In this document: positions 8,114 to 17,740 of the stretch, piece by piece
How the letters are laid out: every line of letters begins with the position of its first letter
Position numbering within the stretch: position 1 is the first letter of the stretch
Origin: Curtobacterium oceanosedimentum
Lineage (GTDB): Bacteria > Actinomycetota > Actinomycetes > Actinomycetales > Microbacteriaceae
Assembly: GCF_020297365.1 (NCBI RefSeq)
Contig: NZ_JAIXIG010000013.1
Span: 27,678-91,677, forward strand
DNA: 64,000 bases
Reading direction: 5' to 3'
Program-made: the position numbers and the translations under genes
The notes under the pieces: generated by a model
What the model was told of the DNA's origin: nothing
Database searches by the model: none
What the model saw: the letters and a program-made list of their open reading frames with translations, nothing else

Positions 8114-11100
8114 CCGAGGTACTCTCCCTGGTGATCACTGGGAACATGGCTGTCGGGCTTCGAACCGGGTTTTCCCGTACGGGGATCGAGCCATTGGCCG
8201 TAGTCGTTGCTGTAACGGCTGTAGCCGTTCGGATACCGATCGGTCGGATCCATCACCCGGATCATGTTGGCATCATCATGCATGTTCGGGTTCGCAGCTG
8301 ACGCCGGATCCTGCGCGACGAGCCCGCGGTTGGTCCGAGCCGGGCCGATGTCCCAACCAGCAGGGATGTCGTAGGTCGTCCCCTGCGGCGTCACGACGAA
8401 GGTCCTGCCGCTGGACGGGAGGACGTTGACCGGCGGCGTCGGGGGCAGGTCATCGAGCTTCGCCACCGACGTCGGCAGGTTCACCTTCGACATCGTGCCG
8501 CCGGTCGCCGCCGACGTCGCCGCACCCTCGGCCGCGTTCCGGAGCAGACCACCGGGAGTCACGGGCTGGCCACTCGCCGCGTAGGTCGCGACGTTCTCGG
8601 CCGCACCTTCTGCTGCGTTCTTGACGAGCTGCTTGCCGATCAGGGACACCGCGCCACCGCCGACGGCGCCGAACGCACCGCTCACGGCGACCTGCCCCCA
8701 GTTGACCTCTCCGGTGGTGGCCTTCTGGATGATGGTGTCGGCACCGGCGCCGATGAGCATCATGCCGACCGGACCGCCGACGCCGGTGGCGACGAGCACA
8801 CCGCCGGCGACGACCATCGCGCCGCCGGCCACGTACTCCCAGTTGTCTGCGAACCAGTCACCGGTCGCGGCTGCGGCACGGGCGAGCGGCCCCTGCTGCG
8901 CCGCCGCGTAGGCCTCGAGCTCCGCGTCGGTGATCGGCGCGAGGCCGAGCGGGTCGATCGCGTGCAGCGGGTCGTTGCCGGCGAACGAGTACGGGTTGCC
9001 GGCCCAGGCTGCTCCTGCTGGCGCGCTGACCGGGTCGACTGACAGGAAGCCGCGCGACGACGGGTCGTAGGCACGCGCCCCCATCCACTCGAGGCCGGCG
9101 ACCTGCAGCGAACCGTCTGCGCCGAGGGCGATCCCGCCGGGCAGGCCGGAGCCGCCGAGGTCGGCGAGCGTCTGCCACGGATCGGCGTCGTCGGCTGCTC
9201 TCGTGGTGCGTCGACCGCTGGTGGCCCACCCGTCGTCCACCCCGGTGAGACCACCGGGAGCGCGGACGACCGGGGTGTCGCCGACGGCCAGGAGGGTCGG
9301 TGCCCAGGCGGCGGTGTCCCAGTCGATCGGGACGCCGTCGACACCGGCGAGTTCACCGAGGGCGTCGACGTGCAGGTCGGTCGTGGTGCTGCCCGCCGCG
9401 GTGGTCTCGGTCACGCTCGTCAGGCGCCCCTGGGGGCTCCAGGCGTAGTTGGTCGTGCGGTTCCCGGGCCGGATCGCCCGGGTGCGACGACCGGCACCGT
9501 CGTGGGCGTACTCCACCTCGGGCGAGCCGTCCGCGGCGTCGACACGGGTCAGCTGACCGGCGGCGTCGTACCGGAATCGTCGAGCGGATTGGTCCGTCCG
9601 TTCCTCGGTCAGACGACCAGCGACGTCGTAGACCCAGTCCGTGCGACCACCGTCGTGGACGGCGGCCACGAGCTGCGCGGCATCGTCGTGCTCGTAGGTG
9701 GTGCTCCCATCGGGTCCCTCGACGCGGGTGATGCGCCCGTCGGCGTCGCGTTGGATCGTGCTGGTGTCCGTGCCGTCCGCGTCGATGCGCGCGTGCCGGA
9801 CCATGTGTCCGTTCGCGTACTCCCAGGTCTGCAGCTGATCGCCGGCGCGGGCCTGCAGGAGCCGCCCCGTCGCGTCGTGCTCGTACCGGACCTCGCCGAA
9901 GGCCGAGTGGTCGACGCGGACGACCCGTCCGGCCGCGTCGTGCTCGTACCGGATCGTGGACCCGTCAGGGGACAGCACCGAGGTGCGGAGTCCGTCGGCG
10001 TCGTGGGTCCACCGGGTCTCGCGCGCACCGGTGGCACGTCGGACGAGCTGGCCCAGTCGGCTGAACTCGAGGACGTGGGTGGTGGGGGAGTCCGCACGGG
10101 TCTCGTCGGTGATCGTCACCGTGCGAGCTCGCGCATCGCGGTCGATGCGGCCGATCAACCGGTCACCGGCGAACTGCGCCGATTCGCGTCCGGCCGCGTC
10201 GTACTCCCACCGCAGGACGCTGCCGTCCGGGTCCGTCTGGGTGAGCTGGCGCCCGGCCGCGTCGTAGGTCGCGATCGTCGTGCGACCGAGCTGATCGGTG
10301 GACGAGGCCACCTTGTCGAGCTGCGTGTACGTGCGGACGGTCACCCCGCCCAGCGGATCGACGGTGCGGACGAGTCGTCCACGCTGGTCGTACTCGTAGC
10401 GGGTGGTGCCGCCGAGCCCGTTCACCGCGGCGACGAGCTGTCCGGCGGCGTCGTAGCGGAAGGTCCGCTGGCCGAAGCGGGTGTCGCGCGCCGACACGAC
10501 CCGACCGACGCGGTCGTACCGGTACCGGGCGGTGCCGACCCCGGGGACGTCGGCGTGGACGACCCGACCCTGGCGGTCGTACTCGGTGCGCGCGACCTCA
10601 CCGGTCGGCAGGGTGCGCGCGACGACCCGCGAGTCGGCGTCGTAGGTCAGCGTGGTGCGTGCGCCGGCGGGGTCGATCGCGACGACCGGGCGGCCGCACG
10701 CGTCGTACTCGTACCGGGTCGTCCGGCCGGCTGGGGTGGTCACGCCGACGACACGTCCCGCCAGGTCACGTTCGATGCGGGTGAGGCCGCCGTCTGCGTC
10801 GACGAGCTCGACCGGTCGGCCGCAGGCGTCGTACGTCGTGAGCTCGGCGGACGCGTCTGCGTGCTCGAGCCGGGTCGGACGGCCGAACGCGTCGGTCGTC
10901 ACGGACACGGCATCGAAGGCGTCACGGACCGTCGCGACCCCGTCCGCGCGCGAGCGGCTGACCTCGGTGCGGACTCCGGTCGGGTCCACCGTCGCACCGA
11001 GTGCTCCGCGTGCGTCGTACTCTCGCTTCCACGTGCCGCCGGCCGGATCGACGACGGCTTCGAGCCGGGAGAGGGCATCGTGCACGAACGACCACTCGGC

Positions 11101-13476
11101 ACCGTCGGGCAGGGTCATCGTCGACACGTTGCCGAACGCGTCGAAGTCCTTGGTGATGACGCGACCGAGCGGGTCCGTCGTCGACTCGACCTCGCCGTGC
11201 GGACCGTACGTGACCTCGGTGCGGGCTCCGGTCGGGTCGATCGTCGCCGTGACCCGACCACCGGCGCCGTGCTCGAACCGCCACAGCCCGCCGTCCGGGT
11301 CCTCGCGCGCGGTGAGCAGTCCGGCGGCGTCGTAGCGGTACCGGGTCCGGTTGCCGAGCGGTGTGACCGCCTCGACGATCCGACCTCCGCCGTCGCGGAC
11401 CAGCCGCGCGGTGTCGCCGACGGCGTTCTCGACACCGACGAGCTCGCCGGACGCGTCGTGGTGGAACGTGACGACGACGCCGGTCGGATCGGTGCTCCGG
11501 ACGAGCAGTCCGTCCCGCCACTCGAGCTCGGTCCGGCCGCCGACGGGATCGACGACGGTCGACGGGTTCCGGTCATCGCCCGCGTAGGAGTACTCGACGA
11601 CCCCACCGTCCGCGGTGACCACGGTCGTCAGACGGTCCTGTTCGTCGTACCCGAAGGTCAGGTCGGCGCCCTCCGGTGTCACGGTCCGGACGCGCCGTCC
11701 CCGCTCGTCGTACCCGTGGACCGTCACCTGACCATCGCGCTCGGTCACCGAGACGAGGTTGCCGTGCGGGTCGTACGACATCGACTGGCGGCGCCCGTCG
11801 GTGTCGATGATCCCGACGACGCGGCCCCTGCGGTCGGCGATCCAGGTGTTCGTGTGCGCCCCGTCGACGTCGGAGACCGAGGTGACCCGTCCCGGCAGGT
11901 ACGAGAACCGGACCCGGCGTCCGAACGGTGTGCGCTGCTCGACCACCCGGCCGCGGTCGTCGTAGGTGTTCTCGCACTCGACGACCCCGGTCGCCGCGGT
12001 CACCCGGTCGATCAGCCCGTCCGCGTTCCAGCGGTACTGCCGCGCGCCGACGGCGTCGGTCACCCGGACCAGCCGGCGGGCGTCGTCGTAGTGGTACTCG
12101 ACGCGGCGCCCGTCCGATGCCGTCACCGACGCCACACGGTCGGCGGTGTACTCGACGTCGACGAACCGTCCGAAGACGTGCGCGAGCCGCGTGATCCGGT
12201 CCTGCTCGTCACGTCGGACGGTCACGGTGGTGCCCGCTCCACGATCACTGCTCAGCCACAGCCCCGACGGCGTGAACGCCCACCGACCGCCGGCGTTGTC
12301 CTGGACGACGAGTGAGCCGTGCTCGGCCCGGAGCCACAGGTCCTCGCCGACGCCGCGGGCCCACCCGGCGCCCTGCCGCGGGAAGTCGACCTGGCGACCG
12401 TCGTCGAGCACCACCGAAGCGGCTTCGTCGCCGAGCTCGAGCCGGACGTCCAGGATCGACGACCATCCGAGCCCGAAGACCCCGGTGTGACCGTCGAGCG
12501 AGTTGTACATGCGCGTGAGCCGGAGCGACGCGGCCTGCCCCGCGAACGACAGGTCGGTCTCGGGCTCGAGGAAGTTGCCGGTGGCCGTGTTGACCGGGTC
12601 GTCGGCGAACCCGTTGGTCGGGGGCGTCCCCATCGCCGAGAACGGTCCGATGGTGAAGTCGTCACGTCCGGCGTCGATCCCCGCCGCGGACAGGGCCGCC
12701 GCGATCGCCGCGTCCGACAGCGTCGCGGGCCCGGCTCCACCACCGGCGGCCTCGAACTGCGCGGCGACGGTGCCCGCCCAGTCGGCGTCCTGCCCGTTCG
12801 CGGTGAGCCAGTCGTTGACGGCGGTCAGCAGCGACTGGGCGTTCAGCGTGCCCCAACAGGGGTTGCACTCGGCCTCGTAGTCGGCCAGGGCGTTGCGGAA
12901 CGTGGAGACGGCGCCCGACAGGTCGGAGTCGAGCGCGCGGGTGGTCGCCTCGAAGGAGCGGAGGTCCGCGGGGACGGCCGACGACGTCCCACCGCTGGCC
13001 CCACCGCCCGCGGGGATCTCGCGGCCCTTCACGCTGACCTCGTCCGCCTGCAGCTGCGGCTCCGGCTCGGGCTCCGGCGGCTTCGGGTCGTCGCCGCCGC
13101 CGAACCACGTCGAGATCTCGTGCCCGGCGCCGACGAAGAAGTTCTCCTCGCGCTCACGCTTGCGGGCTTCCCACTCCTTCGCCTGCTTCCGCCGGTCGTC
13201 CTCGTCCTTCGCAGCATCGCGGAGTTCCTGCACGAAGCCGGACAGGCTCTGCAGCGACTCGACGAGCTTCGTCGCGCTCCGCGAGGCGATGTCGGCGTTG
13301 TCCGCGAAGACCTCGGAGAAGTACCCCCGGAACTCCGCACCCGCCGTCGTCACGGACGACGACCGCGAGCCGGACTGGCCCCCGATCGCCGACGCGAGCG
13401 CCGTCGACGCCGACTTGAGTGCATCCGCCGCGCTGTACGAGTAGCCGGTCGGATCGTTCCCGTGGATCTTCGCCAT
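8101..13476 (-). CDS. RHS-repeat polymorphic toxin with C-terminal variable tip
   Basis: 1,791-residue contact-type toxin. The first ~110 residues are helical and Ser/Ala rich (ADALKSASTALASAIGG, then a charged helix AKEWEARKRERE), resembling export-signal helices of type VII-linked toxins. A DUF6531 segment begins DDPVNTATGNFLEPETDLSF (near residue 291). Dozens of YD/RHS repeats follow, and the core motif NPYSFAGNDPLHAIDPLGL near 1505 marks the toxin boundary. After it come a Gly/Ala hydrophobic stretch (about 1535-1580) and a C-terminal domain ending GQWLDPRTGKPGSKPDS..HVPSDHQGEYLGWPN. That tip resembles polymorphic toxin type 30-like predicted RNases, tentatively. The start at 13476 is chosen because GGGGGG lies 7 bases upstream; ATG 13482 is too close. 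Confidence 0.92.
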   Translation of the reverse strand: MAKIHGNDPTGYSYSAADALKSASTALASAIGGQSGSRSSSVTTAGAEFRGYFSEVFADNADIASRSATKLVESLQSLSGFVQELRDAAKDEDDRRKQAKEWEARKREREENFFVGAGHEISTWFGGGDDPKPPEPEPEPQLQADEVSVKGREIPAGGGASGGTSSAVPADLRSFEATTRALDSDLSGAVSTFRNALADYEAECNPCWGTLNAQSLLTAVNDWLTANGQDADWAGTVAAQFEAAGGGAGPATLSDAAIAAALSAAGIDAGRDDFTIGPFSAMGTPPTNGFADDPVNTATGNFLEPETDLSFAGQAASLRLTRMYNSLDGHTGVFGLGWSSILDVRLELGDEAASVVLDDGRQVDFPRQGAGWARGVGEDLWLRAEHGSLVVQDNAGGRWAFTPSGLWLSSDRGAGTTVTVRRDEQDRITRLAHVFGRFVDVEYTADRVASVTASDGRRVEYHYDDARRLVRVTDAVGARQYRWNADGLIDRVTAATGVVECENTYDDRGRVVEQRTPFGRRVRFSYLPGRVTSVSDVDGAHTNTWIADRRGRVVGIIDTDGRRQSMSYDPHGNLVSVTERDGQVTVHGYDERGRRVRTVTPEGADLTFGYDEQDRLTTVVTADGGVVEYSYAGDDRNPSTVVDPVGGRTELEWRDGLLVRSTDPTGVVVTFHHDASGELVGVENAVGDTARLVRDGGGRIVEAVTPLGNRTRYRYDAAGLLTAREDPDGGLWRFEHGAGGRVTATIDPTGARTEVTYGPHGEVESTTDPLGRVITKDFDAFGNVSTMTLPDGAEWSFVHDALSRLEAVVDPAGGTWKREYDARGALGATVDPTGVRTEVSRSRADGVATVRDAFDAVSVTTDAFGRPTRLEHADASAELTTYDACGRPVELVDADGGLTRIERDLAGRVVGVTTPAGRTTRYEYDACGRPVVAIDPAGARTTLTYDADSRVVARTLPTGEVARTEYDRQGRVVHADVPGVGTARYRYDRVGRVVSARDTRFGQRTFRYDAAGQLVAAVNGLGGTTRYEYDQRGRLVRTVDPLGGVTVRTYTQLDKVASSTDQLGRTTIATYDAAGRQLTQTDPDGSVLRWEYDAAGRESAQFAGDRLIGRIDRDARARTVTITDETRADSPTTHVLEFSRLGQLVRRATGARETRWTHDADGLRTSVLSPDGSTIRYEHDAAGRVVRVDHSAFGEVRYEHDATGRLLQARAGDQLQTWEYANGHMVRHARIDADGTDTSTIQRDADGRITRVEGPDGSTTYEHDDAAQLVAAVHDGGRTDWVYDVAGRLTEERTDQSARRFRYDAAGQLTRVDAADGSPEVEYAHDGAGRRTRAIRPGNRTTNYAWSPQGRLTSVTETTAAGSTTTDLHVDALGELAGVDGVPIDWDTAAWAPTLLAVGDTPVVRAPGGLTGVDDGWATSGRRTTRAADDADPWQTLADLGGSGLPGGIALGADGSLQVAGLEWMGARAYDPSSRGFLSVDPVSAPAGAAWAGNPYSFAGNDPLHAIDPLGLAPITDAELEAYAAAQQGPLARAAAATGDWFADNWEYVAGGAMVVAGGVLVATGVGGPVGMMLIGAGADTIIQKATTGEVNWGQVAVSGAFGAVGGGAVSLIGKQLVKNAAEGAAENVATYAASGQPVTPGGLLRNAAEGAATSAATGGTMSKVNLPTSVAKLDDLPPTPPVNVLPSSGRTFVVTPQGTTYDIPAGWDIGPARTNRGLVAQDPASAANPNMHDDANMIRVMDPTDRYPNGYSRYSNDYGQWLDPRTGKPGSKPDSHVPSDHQGEYLGWPN

Positions 13477-13563
13477 CGTCATTCCCCCCAGATGTTGACG
13501 GCCTCATCCTGTCACGGCGCGAGCGTGAGGTACCAGAGAACGGCCTGCGTGCCGAGGGCGTGA

Positions 13564-13607
13564 CGGACGGGAGGCCCGTGGCGGTGTCGCCACGGGCCTC
13601 CCGTCCG
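13564..13607. terminator. Perfect 20-bp hairpin, family A repeat, between rhs and sufE
   Basis: CGGACGGGAGGCCCGTGGCG (13564-13583), loop GTGT, and its exact complement (13588-13607). It lies 15 bases beyond the SufE stop on the minus strand, so it most likely ends the sulfurtransferase-sufE transcript before it reads into rhs. Same ACGGACGGGAGGC core as at 4447 and 16170. Confidence 0.85.
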
Positions 13608-13621
13608 CCATCGCGTCGCGT

Positions 13622-14101
13622 CTACGCGACCGTCGCCTGCACCTGCCGCTGCACGCGGCCGAGCATGCCCACCATCCCGCGGATCCGCAGCGGGCTGACC
13701 GCCTCGGACAGCCCGATCGTCAACGGGTAGTCCGTGGGCACGGCGAGCACCTGCGACACGGTCAGCCCGGACAGCCCCTGCGCCAGGATCGAGGCGAAGC
13801 CGCGTGTGGTCGGCGCCTCGCGCGGAGCCGTGGCGTGCATCCGGACGACGTCGGCCGCGTCGCCGTCCTCGCCGACCGTCACGGTGATGAAGACGGGGGA
13901 CTGGCACTCCTCGACGCGTTCGAGCTCGTCCTCGTGCCCCTGCAGCCGCTCGGGCAGCGCGGGCAGCTCGTTCGAGAACTCGAGCAGGAGCTGCAGGCGG
14001 TCCTTCTGCCCGAGGGCGAGGAAGTCGTCGCGGATCTCGGCGAGGGTGTCCGGCAGTGGTGCGTCGGCGGTGCCGGTGCCGGCGTCGGTGCTCGCGCTCA
14101 T
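13622..14101 (-). CDS. sufE: SufE family protein
   Basis: 159-residue SufE-like sulfur acceptor that stimulates cysteine desulfurase in Fe-S cluster assembly. Typical features are [30 protein letters not shown] at the N-terminus, the active-site cysteine in [12 protein letters not shown], and the [18 protein letters not shown] region. The ATG at 14101 overlaps the TGA of the upstream thiosulfate sulfurtransferase (ATGA), so the pair is translationally coupled. This is a common actinobacterial arrangement that suggests the two enzymes hand over sulfur. Confidence 0.92.
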   Translation of the reverse strand: MSASTDAGTGTADAPLPDTLAEIRDDFLALGQKDRLQLLLEFSNELPALPERLQGHEDELERVEECQSPVFITVTVGEDGDAADVVRMHATAPREAPTTRGFASILAQGLSGLTVSQVLAVPTDYPLTIGLSEAVSPLRIRGMVGMLGRVQRQVQATVA

Positions 14102-15009
14102 CGGCCCGCGACCGTTCCCGGCTCGGTGCCGACGGCGATCGGGACGCGCACGGCACTGCCCCACTCGGTCCACGAGCCGTCGTAGTTGCGCACGCTGTCG
14201 TACCCGAGCAGGTACTGCAGCACGAACCAGGTGTGGCTCGACCGCTCCCCGATGCGGCAGTAGGCGATGACCTCGTCGGCGTCACCGATGCCGGCGCCGT
14301 CGCGGTACACGGCGTCGAGCTCCTCGCGGGACTTGAACGTGCCGTCGGCGGCGGCGGCGGTCGCCCAGGGGATGTTCACGGCGGTGGGCACGTGGCCGGC
14401 TCGCAGGGCGCCCTCCTCCGGGTAGTCGGGTGCCGTGGTGCGCTCACCGCTGTACTCGGGTGCACTGCGGACGTCGATGAGCGGCTTGCCGAGGTGCGCG
14501 AGCACGTCCTCCTTGAAGGCGCGGACGGGCTCGTCCTGGCGCTCGACCACGGGGTAGTCGACGGAGGTCACGGCGGTCGCGTCGGTGGTCAGGGCGCGGT
14601 CCTCGGCGATCCACTTCGCACGACCGCCGTCGAGCAGGCGGACGTCCTGGTGGCCGAACAGGGTGAAGACCCAGAGGGCGTACGCGGCCCACCAGTTGTT
14701 CTTGTCGCCGTAGATCACGACCGTGGTGTCGCGACCGATGCCCTTGCCGCCGAGGAGCTCGGCGAACGCGGCACCGTCGATGTAGTCGCGCTGCACGGGG
14801 TCGTTGAGGTCGGTGTGCCAGTCGATCTTCACCGCGCCGGGGACGTGCCCGGTCTCGTAGAGCAGGACGTCCTCGTCGGACTCGACCACGACGAGGTCGG
14901 GTGCACCGGTGCCGGCGTCGAGCCGCGCCTGCAGCCACTCGGTGGAGACGAGGCGCTCGGGGTGCGCGTAGGCGGCGAACTTCTCGGACGGGTCGACCGG
15001 TGCGGTCAT
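14098..15009 (-). CDS. sseA: Thiosulfate/3-mercaptopyruvate sulfurtransferase (two rhodanese domains)
   Basis: 303-residue tandem rhodanese transferring sulfane sulfur from thiosulfate or mercaptopyruvate to an acceptor. The N-terminal inactive domain includes [22 protein letters not shown]. The C-terminal catalytic domain has [13 protein letters not shown] and the loop [10 protein letters not shown] with Cys251. CRxGxR favours thiosulfate over mercaptopyruvate (which has CGxGVT). The ATG at 15009 has a GGAGGTACC ribosome binding site 7 bases upstream. It is coupled to sufE and divergent from zapE. Confidence 0.93.
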   Translation of the reverse strand: MTAPVDPSEKFAAYAHPERLVSTEWLQARLDAGTGAPDLVVVESDEDVLLYETGHVPGAVKIDWHTDLNDPVQRDYIDGAAFAELLGGKGIGRDTTVVIYGDKNNWWAAYALWVFTLFGHQDVRLLDGGRAKWIAEDRALTTDATAVTSVDYPVVERQDEPVRAFKEDVLAHLGKPLIDVRSAPEYSGERTTAPDYPEEGALRAGHVPTAVNIPWATAAAADGTFKSREELDAVYRDGAGIGDADEVIAYCRIGERSSHTWFVLQYLLGYDSVRNYDGSWTEWGSAVRVPIAVGTEPGTVAGR

Positions 15010-15155
15010 CGGGGTACCTCCAGGTGATGCGGGGGAGCGCGGTGCAGGCACCGGACTAGGATCGGGCGTCGGTGCTCTGGGCAACGGTACGCGGACGTGC
15101 CGTGCGCCTGGTCCAACGTGACACCGCACGTCTTGCTTCCCGGAAGGGTCCCCGA

Positions 15156-16160
15156 TTGCCCGCTCACCTCGTCGACCGTGATCCCCAGGTGACCCCGCAG
15201 CAGATGGCTGCGGCGCTCGTGCCCCCGCCGCAGTTCGCGGGTGCGTCCTTCGACTCGTACCGGCCGGACCCCGACTACGCCTCGCAGGCATCGGTCCGCG
15301 ACGCCGTCGCCGCGTTCGTGGCCGCCGGTCCCGCCGACGCCCCGCGGCGCGGGCTGTTCGGCCGCCGTAAGCAGGCAGCCGAGCCGGCCGCCAAGTCCGG
15401 CGTGTACCTGGACGGCGGGTTCGGTGTCGGCAAGACGCACCTGCTCGCCGCCGCGTACCACGCGGCGTCGGGACGCAAGACGTTCGGCACCTTCATCGAG
15501 TACACCGCGCTCGTGGGTGCGCTCGGGTTCCAGGGCACCGTCGACCTGCTCCGCGGCACCGCCCTGGTGTGCATCGACGAGTTCGAGCTCGACGACCCGG
15601 GCGACACGATGGTGATGACGCGGCTCATCAAGGAGCTGACCGAGACCGGCACCCGGTTCGCCGCCACCTCGAACACGCCGCCCGGCGCCCTGGGCGAGGG
15701 TCGGTTCGCCGCGCAGGACTTCCTGCGCGAGATCCAGGCGATGTCGGACCGGTTCGACACCATGCGGATCGACGGCCTCGACTACCGCCGTCGCGCGGTG
15801 GACGAGTCCGCCCGCACGGTCGACGACGTCGCGGGAGCGCTGCCCGCCGGGACGACGACGCTCGACGACTTCCGGGCCGTGGTCGCGCACCTGGCGAGCG
15901 TGCACCCCTCGAAGTACGTCGCCCTCGTCGACGGGCTCGACGCGGTGGGCCTGACCGACGTGCAGGCCTTCACCGACCAGACCGACGCACTCCGCTGGGT
16001 CGCGCTCGTCGACCGCCTGTACGACGCGCAGGTGCGGATCGTCGCGTCCGGCACGCCGCTCGACCAGGTGTACCCGCAGACGATGCTCGACGGCGGCTAC
16101 CGCAAGAAGTACCTGCGCGCCGCGTCGCGCGTGGTCGCGTTGTCGCGCGCGGTCGACTGA
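15156..16160 (+). CDS. zapE: ZapE-like AFG1 family P-loop ATPase
   Basis: 334-residue AFG1/ZapE ATPase linked to cell division in proteobacteria. Walker A is [10 protein letters not shown] with Lys93. Walker B is [15 protein letters not shown], followed by the sensor-type [15 protein letters not shown] and the family signature [23 protein letters not shown]. The TTG at 15156 is chosen because GGAAGGG lies 7 bases upstream and the protein then starts [14 protein letters not shown] as in relatives. A GTG at 15072 would add 28 unalignable residues, although a TAGGAT hexamer at 15057 could place a transcription start near it. Confidence 0.87.
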   Translation: MPAHLVDRDPQVTPQQMAAALVPPPQFAGASFDSYRPDPDYASQASVRDAVAAFVAAGPADAPRRGLFGRRKQAAEPAAKSGVYLDGGFGVGKTHLLAAAYHAASGRKTFGTFIEYTALVGALGFQGTVDLLRGTALVCIDEFELDDPGDTMVMTRLIKELTETGTRFAATSNTPPGALGEGRFAAQDFLREIQAMSDRFDTMRIDGLDYRRRAVDESARTVDDVAGALPAGTTTLDDFRAVVAHLASVHPSKYVALVDGLDAVGLTDVQAFTDQTDALRWVALVDRLYDAQVRIVASGTPLDQVYPQTMLDGGYRKKYLRAASRVVALSRAVD

Positions 16161-16169
16161 GCCACCTGA

Positions 16170-16213
16170 CGGACGGGAGGCGCGGGGCGGCACCGCCACG
16201 GGCCTCCCGTCCG
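16170..16213. terminator. Family A hairpin downstream of zapE
   Basis: CGGACGGGAGGCGCGGGGCGG (arm 16170-16190) pairs with 16193-16213 with two mismatches around a 2-base tip. It begins 9 bases after the zapE stop and separates zapE from the amtB control region. Third copy of the CGGACGGGAGGC hairpin in this window. Confidence 0.75.
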
Positions 16214-16262
16214 GCGCGTCCGGCGTGCCGACAGGGCTGTCGGACGTCGCTTCCGGCATCCG

Positions 16263-16331
16263 GAAACAGACCGTTCACACGGGAGCCCCACGCGTTACAT
16301 CCGCGAAACAGACCGTGCTCCCTCGTGAAAC
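16263..16331 (+). promoter_or_regulatory. GlnR-like operator array upstream of amtB
   Basis: Half-sites with the 6-base spacing of actinobacterial GlnR boxes (GTnAC-N6-GAAAC). The downstream array is GTTAC 16294-16298, GAAAC 16305-16309, TGCTC 16316-16320 (degenerate) and GAAAC 16327-16331. An upstream half pair is GAAAC 16263-16267 then TTCAC 16274-16278. The 15-base GAAACAGACCGT core occurs twice, 42 bases apart. The array ends 70 bases before the amtB start. GlnR activates amtB under nitrogen limitation in related bacteria; control here is inferred. Confidence 0.7.
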
Positions 16332-16400
16332 GTCGCCTCGCCAGACTCGGTGGCACCCGAGGCGGTCCACGAGCCGCTCGTGCAATCGAGAGGTGAACAG

Positions 16401-17675
16401 ATGCTTGATCAGGGCAACACGACGTTCGTGTTGGTCATGGCGGCGCTGGTGTTGTTCATGACACCCGGCCTGGCCTTCTTCTACGGCGGCTTGGTGAAGG
16501 CCAAGTCCGTCATCTCCATGATGATGATGTCGTTCGGCGCGATCGCGCTCGTGAGCGTCCTGTGGGTGCTCTACGGCTACGCGATCGCGTTCGCCAACCA
16601 CGGTGACAACGCCGCGGTGTCCGGCGTGGTCGGCTTCTTCAGCATCGACTGGAACCTGCTCGGCCTCGGCCAGGCGTTCGAGGAGGCACAGTCCTCGGAC
16701 ATCCAGGCGGCCTACCCGTCGATGGCCTTCGTCGGGTTCCAGGCGACGTTCGCGATCATCACCGTCGCGCTCATCTCCGGCGCCATCGCCGACCGTGCCA
16801 AGTTCGGCGCGTGGATGATCTTCGCCGGCGTCTGGGTCACGGTCGTCTACTTCCCGGTCGCCTCGTGGGTCTTCAACCTGACCTCGGGCTGGGCCGCCAC
16901 CTGGGGCGTCATCGACTTCGCCGGTGGCACCGCGGTGCACATCAACGCCGGTGCCGCGGGACTGGCCCTGGCGATCGTGCTCGGCAAGCGCGTCGGGTTC
17001 GCCAAGGGCGCGCACAAGCCGCACAACCCGCCGTTCGTCCTGCTCGGTGCCGCGATCCTGTGGTTCGGCTGGTTCGGCTTCAACGCCGGCTCCGAGGGTG
17101 CCGCCGACGGCATCGCCGCCATCGCCTGGGTCAACACGCTCGCCGCCCCGGCCGCCGCGATCCTCGGCTGGCTGCTCATCGAGAAGCTCAAGGACGGCAA
17201 GGCCACGTCCGTCGGCGCCGCCTCCGGTGCCGTCACCGGCCTCGTCGCCATCACGCCGGCGTGTGCCGCGCTGACCCCGGGCTGGGGCATCGTCCTCGGC
17301 TTCCTGGCCGGCGTCATCTGCTGCTTCGCCATCGACTGGAAGTACCGCCTGGGCTTCGACGACTCGCTCGACGTCGTCGGCGTCCACCTGGTCGGCGGCA
17401 TCGTCGGCACGCTCTTCCTCGGCTTCTTCGCCAACGACAGCGGCCTGATCTACTCGGGTTCGTTCGAGCAGCTCGGCAAGCAGGCCGCCGCGGCACTCGT
17501 CGTCGGGATCTACTCGTTCGTGCTCGCCTTCGTGATCGGGTTCGCGATCGAGAAGACCATCGGCTTCCGGGTCAAGACCGAGGACGAGGTCGCCGGCATC
17601 GACACCGCCGTCCACGGCGAAGAGGGCTACGTCCTCTACGAGCAGACCGACGACACCCCGGTGCGCGTCCGCTAG
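16401..17675 (+). CDS. amtB: Ammonium transporter AmtB
   Basis: 424-residue Amt/Rh ammonium channel with about 11 membrane helices. Family markers visible are MTPGLAFFYGGLVKAKS at the N-terminus, the DFAGGTAVHINAGAAGLALA pore segment with the first conserved His, LWFGWFGFNAGSE, and DVVGVHLVGGIVGTL with the second pore His. The cytosolic C-terminal tail (RVKTEDEVAGIDTAVHGEEGY) is the region to which a PII protein normally docks, but no glnK or glnD follows here. The ATG at 16401 follows a GAGAGGTG ribosome binding site. Predicted GlnR boxes lie upstream, and a 21-bp hairpin follows the stop, so it appears monocistronic. Confidence 0.95.
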   Translation: MLDQGNTTFVLVMAALVLFMTPGLAFFYGGLVKAKSVISMMMMSFGAIALVSVLWVLYGYAIAFANHGDNAAVSGVVGFFSIDWNLLGLGQAFEEAQSSDIQAAYPSMAFVGFQATFAIITVALISGAIADRAKFGAWMIFAGVWVTVVYFPVASWVFNLTSGWAATWGVIDFAGGTAVHINAGAAGLALAIVLGKRVGFAKGAHKPHNPPFVLLGAAILWFGWFGFNAGSEGAADGIAAIAWVNTLAAPAAAILGWLLIEKLKDGKATSVGAASGAVTGLVAITPACAALTPGWGIVLGFLAGVICCFAIDWKYRLGFDDSLDVVGVHLVGGIVGTLFLGFFANDSGLIYSGSFEQLGKQAAAALVVGIYSFVLAFVIGFAIEKTIGFRVKTEDEVAGIDTAVHGEEGYVLYEQTDDTPVRVR

Positions 17676-17690
17676 ACACGCTCCACCACC

Positions 17691-17740
17691 GCACGACGAC
17701 GGGCCCCGCGCAGACAGCAGCGCGGGGCCCGTCGTCGTGC
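17691..17740. terminator. Perfect 21-bp hairpin terminating amtB
   Basis: Arms 17691-17711 and 17720-17740 (core CGACGACGGGCCCCGCGC) pair without mismatch around an 8-base loop, 15 bases after the amtB stop. A degraded family A copy (CGGACGGGAGGC at 17765, GCCTCC at 17801) follows immediately. Confidence 0.88.

Noticed and set aside
9370..12315. Open frame of 981 codons on the plus strand opposite the RHS repeats
   Set aside because: It is antisense to clear YD repeats and its composition (Arg/Gly/Val with repeated RRV) mirrors the repeated codons. GC-rich codon bias keeps this frame open.
15072..15155. Longer zapE start at GTG 15072
   Set aside because: The extra 28 residues do not resemble the family and TTG 15156 has an ideal ribosome binding site, although a TAGGAT box near 15057 keeps the question open.
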